Positions 58,901-64,000 of a DNA stretch of 64,000 bases are shown here, piece by piece. The notes below the pieces were generated by a model that worked only from the letters and a program-made list of their open reading frames with translations, did no database searches and was not told where the DNA came from. The stretch is from Heracleum sosnowskyi. Taxonomy: Eukaryota > Streptophyta > Magnoliopsida > Apiales > Apiaceae. How positions within the stretch are numbered: the stretch's first letter is position 1; each line of letters starts with the position of its first letter. The position numbers and the translations under genes are program-made. The stretch is taken from contig CM061243.1 of the NCBI GenBank assembly GCA_030848705.1, forward strand, positions 114,538,674 through 114,602,673, written 5' to 3'.

Positions 58901-61274
58901 GAGTTGTTAGTAAAGAGGAACTTTTCGCCATCTGAAATATTGACAATCTGGCCAACTTGGCTCAGTTCTACAAACTTCCGCAACGAATTCCTGGAACATT
59001 ATGATTCAATAATAGTAATGTTAGTCGCACCTCTTAAGTTATCTATCTTGATTTAAAGGTTTTGAAAGTCATATAAATAAATTAAAAAAATCACAGAATG
59101 CTCTGATTGTTATCAGAGATAATGAATTATTAATTTTCAAAATATACCTTATATTCATGGCACCAAAATAATGAGAAAATGTTTGCAAGTCAGTAATTTC
59201 CTTGGATGAACACGAGGTTCCAGCAGCTTGGCAGAAAGCAGCAGCTAATTCGTCTCTTAATGCAGCAAGTCTCAAGTCCATTGCTCGCAACAATTCATTC
59301 CTGTCAGCATTAACCCATTAGATTAGTTGAGCAGCTGCTTGCAGTACAACAAAAAACTACAACTGATAACAAGACATACTTTGATGCATCCGACGACACA
59401 AAATCAACTTCAGCCTGTTGGAAAACGTATATAAGTCAACTGGCAATTGAAAATGGAAAAAAGAAGGCAAGATGCTCAAAATAATTATAATAACAAAAAG
59501 GCACGCATAAAGGTTAAAGTGAAGTTGAGAATTACTTGGCCAGCTCGCATTGTGCCATTCAACCTTCCATCATCTGTTAAAGAGGAGCTATTTAGTATTT
59601 TCCAAAGTAGGATGGTTGAGAGAGTACAGCATAAAACTACACAAAAAATCTTATCTAAGGCCAGTTTTAAAAAGTACACCTGACTCGTTAAATTTACAGC
59701 TGGTCATACAGCTGAGGCAAGTCGAGTTTTATCTCATACTCAGCAGTAGATACAAACTCGAGCATTTACTTGAATTATATATTTGAACAAGTCATCTAAA
59801 CCTAATTTTTCGAGCTCGAATGGTGACCTATAGTCCTATACTTTAACGAATTATTTTTTATGAAAGTTTAGCTCTTTAATGAGACCAAGCCTCGATCAAC
59901 AATATCCAGCTCCAGCTTACTTGTAAACAAGACTACTATTATATTACTTCGCATCAAGCGTGTCCGCTGACAACCACGCCATCTGAGTAAAAACCCAATA
60001 ATTGATCAAGTCCATTTACAGTTCAAATTAGAGGTTCTTCATGAAGTATATAATATATGATTCACTGATGAGTTGCAACATGCTGTAAAAATAGAGACCA
60101 CGCTGAGAAAATTATATTTTGGAATAGTTTCACATGGTTTTTTAGTAATACAATAAAACTTCGTTCCCTCTGTTCCCGTTGCAGCAAAACCAAGAAGCAA
60201 CTTGACTTTTCAGACTTTAATGTTCAAAAAAAAAACTTCTCCAAACTTACCTGTCTCCCCACTTCCAAGTCGATTCAGATGACTCTGAAAAAACAACATA
60301 CCATAGAATAATTGAATTATTTTACTTTACAAAAGTACGGCAGCGCAAGAAAAGGGGAGAGATAAGGATTCTTACATTCATAGAAAGCTGAAATTTTCTT
60401 GTTTCTTCCAACTGGGAAATCTCATTTTCAAAGTTCTTTGAGATGTCCAGTATATTAGGAGAATCAACAATACGCAGAAATCTGCCAACGAATACAGACA
60501 ATGAAATCGTAAGACAACAATCAATATCATTTACGGAAAGAAAATATAATGTGAAAAACAAGATGATGTAAACCTTGTTAATAAGGATTTTGTGAACCAC
60601 TCTGCACCAGTTTTCGCATTAGGAAAATGAATTTTGAAACTAGCATTCAGTCTTTTTGAGTACAAATTTTGTACACTGGGTGAATGCAGAAGTAGTTGTT
60701 CCAGAAGTCCAGATGCTACTGTCTCTACTTTTTTTCCACTGCAAATGCATACCTCATACCTACAGAGTAAAAAGGAGACAGAAGTACGTTTTAGATAGTT
60801 CAAACATTAGTCGAGCAACTTCTCCAGATCAATTAAATTTTCTAACTTTGCAATAAACATTTTACTAGCAATATCATATTCAAGATATCACAAATTGAAC
60901 TGGAGTCAGAAATTCTGGAACGGAGACAAGAGCAGTGAAATTGCATATTTCTGCTGTCCTTTTGACTTGGCTCAAGGAAAGTACTAAATAAAGAAACATC
61001 ATTATATATAAAGGCCTACCTACATTATCACTAATGACTAATAAGATCCTATTTCATACATAATCAAAATCAATACTGGTCACCAATCTAGCTATATGTT
61101 GTAATATGTACAATAACGTTGTGGTCCACCACACAGGCTCCATCAAAAAATTGTTCACTTTGAAATTTAGATCTTCATACGACATTTAAGGGATGAAGTG
61201 TACCTGTTCTGGCTTGGAAAAAGCTCGAATTCAGCATAATCAAGTTGTACATCAGGATCAATCCCTCCTGCCAT
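55931..61274 (-). CDS. COP1-interacting protein 7-like protein
   Basis: Ten exons by hand on the - strand: 61204-61274, 60574-60759, 60376-60481, 60251-60284, 59536-59573, 59380-59414, 59148-59300, 56478-58990, 56089-56175 and 55931-55980. Phases agree and give 1090 aa (Arabidopsis CIP7 is about 1058). The N-terminal 200 residues are conserved: DPDVQLDYAEFELFPSQNR, GAEWFTKSLLTRF, then LRAMDLRLAALRDELAAAF. Exon 8 (about 209-1045) is Ser- and Lys-rich and mostly disordered. It has a charged helical or coiled-coil segment near 506-600 and a basic Pro/Ser/Thr region near 610-810. The end is RSFFSLSAFKGSK. CIP7 is a nuclear partner of COP1 that promotes light-regulated genes. The biochemical role of this subfamily is not established. 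The 38-nt exon at 59536 is needed: skipping it gives an immediate stop. Confidence 0.85.
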
Positions 61275-62044
61275 CTTAACAAGCTAATGTATGGAATCAA
61301 AAGTACCTGACGCCAAAAAAATAATTACCTGTTAATTTAAAATGTGCATCAGATGCATTATAAAGAAAACACTGGATTCAAAGTAATGATTATAAAGCCC
61401 TACAGAGATTTGTGATACTTATGTACCAATCTTGAGCTTTTCGACAACAAGAAATTATATATTAAAAAAAAATCGAAACACGGGTAGCATTACAAATTAT
61501 ATGAAATAGCAGAAGAACAAAACAAGAAAAATATCAGTATCACTTTCAAGATAAGCATATTATTCTAAGACATAATGGGACCTCAAGCCCCTCAAAAAGG
61601 GGGGTAATAAAATAAGTAAAAGAACAAGAACCCCATTAATTAATTAGCAAAAATAATCTGAAGTTGATGTGTGCAATAAATTTGAATACAAAAGTAGGTG
61701 AATAATTAAAAGTTCAAAGCTTGAAGAAAGAGAGCAATAATAATAGTAGTAACACTAATAAAAATGGGTTTTTTTATTGCTTAGGTATCTACAGACTACA
61801 ATTCAAGATCAGATCTAGCTTAAAAGTGAATCAAATCAAATCAAAATGGGATTGAACTCACCGACACACTTAAATTAACATCAATCAAATATGAATCAAA
61901 ATGCATAAACAAGATTTTAATTAAAATCTGGAACACTGACTAAGCTATTCTACATATCCATACATATTGCACACAATATTAACAGAACACAAGATTGGTA
62001 GATGAATGATAAATTTACATTTGACTCTTTGTTGCTTGCAGTTG

Positions 62045-62045
<1 letters not shown>

Positions 62046-62093
<48 letters not shown>
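62046..62093. repeat. GA microsatellite 1
   Basis: About 23 GA units. Confidence 0.95.
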
Positions 62094-62097
<4 letters not shown>

Positions 62098-62126
62098 TAA
62101 AGAACCAGAGAGAGAGAGTGGGGGGG

Positions 62127-62129
<3 letters not shown>

Positions 62130-62175
<46 letters not shown>
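62130..62175. repeat. GA microsatellite 2
   Basis: About 22 GA units after a run of nine or ten G. Confidence 0.95.
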
Positions 62176-62178
<3 letters not shown>

Positions 62179-62460
62179 TGTGTATAGTGTATTACAGCTA
62201 AATGGGGTGTGTGGAGAAGTAACAGAGACAACAAAGGGGTTAGGGGTCCAATCTTCTATCCTGTTAAATGGGTTTTCTTACAGAGAGATTAAAATGTGGT
62301 GGGCGAGAGAGGAGAGAGATGAACTTTTCAAGTGCTTTACTTTTCTTTGGTGTGAAGGAGAAGTGAGGAGGAGAGTAGTGATGTTTGGATTTTGGAGAAT
62401 ATAGTGCTAGATTTATTGCTACGTAGCTAGCTTCTAGCTGTTGCTTGTGTGTCTATGTGT

Positions 62461-62908
62461 ACAATAAATAAAGTGGAAAAATAGGGTAATTGAGAAGAAT
62501 AATTACGAAAATTACCCGAAATGGTTTTCGAAACTGTTTTTTAATGATGAGTTATTAATATTTTATTAATTTTTTTAATGAAATAAATTTATCGTGTGTA
62601 TATATATATTTATAAATTTTTCAAATAAAAATATGTTATGTGTTATTTAAGAATATATTTAAGATTTAATTCGGATTACGTAATATTGTCCCATAATAAT
62701 AATTGTGTGACATGATTTAACCTTTTTTATTTGTCAATTTTGATTGTTAGGATATTACTATATTATTAGTCGTTGCGTGATTTATGCGTATTAATTTTAA
62801 AGTGGGTGTACATCTACATTATTATTGTTGTCATCACTTTCTATATATACATGTGTAACCTCATAACCTGCCATATTTGAAATTATCGTTAATTCCGACT
62901 TTTATTAA
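62461..62908. other. AT-rich spacer
   Basis: No feature recognised. Confidence 0.4.
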
Positions 62909-63606
62909 TTTTAGACTTAATTGTATTTTGGATCCCTTTGATTTTGACTTATTGCATTTAAGGTTCATTTGTTTTAATTTATGTACTTTGCATTCCACAA
63001 TTTTGAGTTTTCTCACAGTTTTCACACCTTTATTAATTTTCCGTTAAATTTGATCGTTACCGTTGGTCAAAATGAGGGTATTTTAATCATTTATTACTAT
63101 ATTAAATTAAAAAGAATTTAAAAAAGAAAAGAATAAAATTAGAAAAATTAGAAAAAAATGAAAAATGAAATGAAACATATTTAAAAAATCTTAAATTTGT
63201 AATATATATTTTATAAAAATATTTTAAAAATTAAATTATAAATTATGTTTCAAATAATAATTTACGAAAGTTTTAGTAATAAATATTTTAATTTTTTTGA
63301 AAAATCTTAATATTATAAATTATAATTTGAAAATTTTAGAAATTACAAACAAAATTTGGTATATATAAAAATCTTAAAATAATGATAATAACTCAAATTG
63401 TTCATTTTTAAAAATTATTATTGATTATAATTACAAAAATATCCTCAAATTGACTAACAATAACAATCAAATTTAATTGAAAAACATCAAAAGGATGAAA
63501 ATTATAACGAGTTTTAAAGTATGAGGATGAAAACTGATTTATGTCAAAAAAATTAACCCAAAATACAATAAACTAAAAACCAAGAGGATGCAATTTAGTC
63601 TTAACT
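62909..63606. mobile_element. MULE-like non-autonomous element
   Basis: The left part AGACTTAATTGTATTTTGGA and the right part, read on the other strand as AGACTAAATTGCATCCTCTT, are imperfect inverted repeats. A second matched word, TATTGTATTTTGGGTTAA, lies further in. The core is AT-rich. Exact ends and the target duplication are not resolved. Confidence 0.45.
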
Positions 63607-63927
63607 TTATTATTTGTTAGCAATTTAATTAATAAATTAATTAGTTAGACGCTCTTTATCCATGTTCGCACAGTTTTCACCGCCTTTTGTTAATTTAATT
63701 GTGATTTGATTTCATTAGTGCACGTTGTGGTGTTCCACTTAGTTTTATTATTATATTTACATTATTATTTTTTGTCTAAATCACTGACAACAGTTATTAT
63801 ACTCATACAATACTAATATTTTTTAATTATTGAATTTTTTGAATGATGAATGTTTTTGTATTTAAAATTATTGTGTCCATATCTGCTTCGCTCATATCAA
63901 CGGCTCTACTACGTAGCTTAATTAGTA
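63607..63927. other. AT-rich spacer
   Basis: No feature recognised. Confidence 0.4.
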
Positions 63928-64000
63928 CTAGCCTTATAGCCCTGCACGGTTACTTAAATTTTATTTATAATTATTATATTTTTTATAATTATATTTTTAT
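63928..64000 (-). mobile_element. Helitron 3' end (copy C), cut by the window edge
   Basis: On the - strand a shortened hairpin region CCGTGCAGGGC, a short spacer and CTAG|T (ending at 63928) are seen. The 70 bases are nearly the same as the 3' end of Helitron B at 6549-6620, so both belong to one family. Confidence 0.65.

Larger units (their letters stand above)
61275..62460. promoter_or_regulatory. 5' region of the CIP7-like gene with GA microsatellites
   Basis: No coding sequence is supported. On the gene's strand the two GA tracts read as CT-rich sequence, a common feature of plant 5' UTRs and core promoters. Open frames through them are compositional. A 5' UTR intron is possible but not shown. 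Confidence 0.45.

Noticed and set aside
61950..62404. Two frames through GA tracts upstream of the CIP7-like gene
   Set aside because: Low complexity; likely 5' UTR or promoter sequence.

Overview
The window is nuclear DNA of a flowering plant. It has multi-exon genes with GT-AG introns, AT-rich spacers, a Ty1/Copia element of about 15 kb, a large solo LTR, several Helitron ends, MITEs and long TA and GA microsatellites. The protein set (ORANGE, USB1, a GT77-type glycosyltransferase, a COP1-interacting-protein-7 relative) fits a eudicot. The divergent FAD2-like relic would fit Apiaceae, but that is inference and no taxon marker is present.

Four genes look intact. (1) ORANGE (OR), + strand, 500-5070, 8 exons, 297 aa: a plastid DnaJ-type zinc-finger chaperone that stabilises phytoene synthase. 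(2) USB1, + strand, 31390-33333, 6 exons, 300 aa: the U6 snRNA 3' phosphodiesterase. (3) A nucleotide-diphospho-sugar transferase, - strand, 39637-42094, 3 exons, 356 aa. (4) A CIP7-like protein, - strand, 55931-61274, 10 exons, 1090 aa. They do not form an operon or an obvious pathway. I assembled the exons by hand from reading frame, splice sites and family similarity.

Five gene relics carry clear lesions: a glutamate dehydrogenase (34628-36668), a FAD2-like desaturase or acetylenase (53527-54580), two truncated flotillins (9058-9567 and 11462-12187), an OTU-like protease relic cut by a retrotransposon (13210-13404 plus 28569-29275), and Ulp1 and YTH-domain fragments in a motif-rich stretch (43350-47700).

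Layout. 500-13200 is an OR-plus-flotillin block with two further partial, decayed copies of the OR 3' part and one further flotillin copy. Helitrons are inserted in the first unit. 13405-28568 is a Sirevirus-like Copia element on the - strand with 5-bp target duplications. It contains a nested 4.25-kb solo LTR (16155-20407) with its own 5-bp duplication. 29840-31390 is MITE-rich. USB1 and the GDH relic follow, then repeats, the glycosyltransferase, a transposon-like region with captured gene pieces, a TIR element, a Stowaway MITE, and a 2.75-kb Helitron (50337-53088). The FAD2 relic, the CIP7-like gene and another Helitron end at the right edge complete the window.

I see no CRISPR array and no convincing free-standing tRNA or rRNA gene. 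I also see no clearly new biological system. The most unusual structures are the OR/flotillin segmental duplication with an in-frame 15-residue repeat fusion, and tRNA-like segments inside two unrelated transposons.
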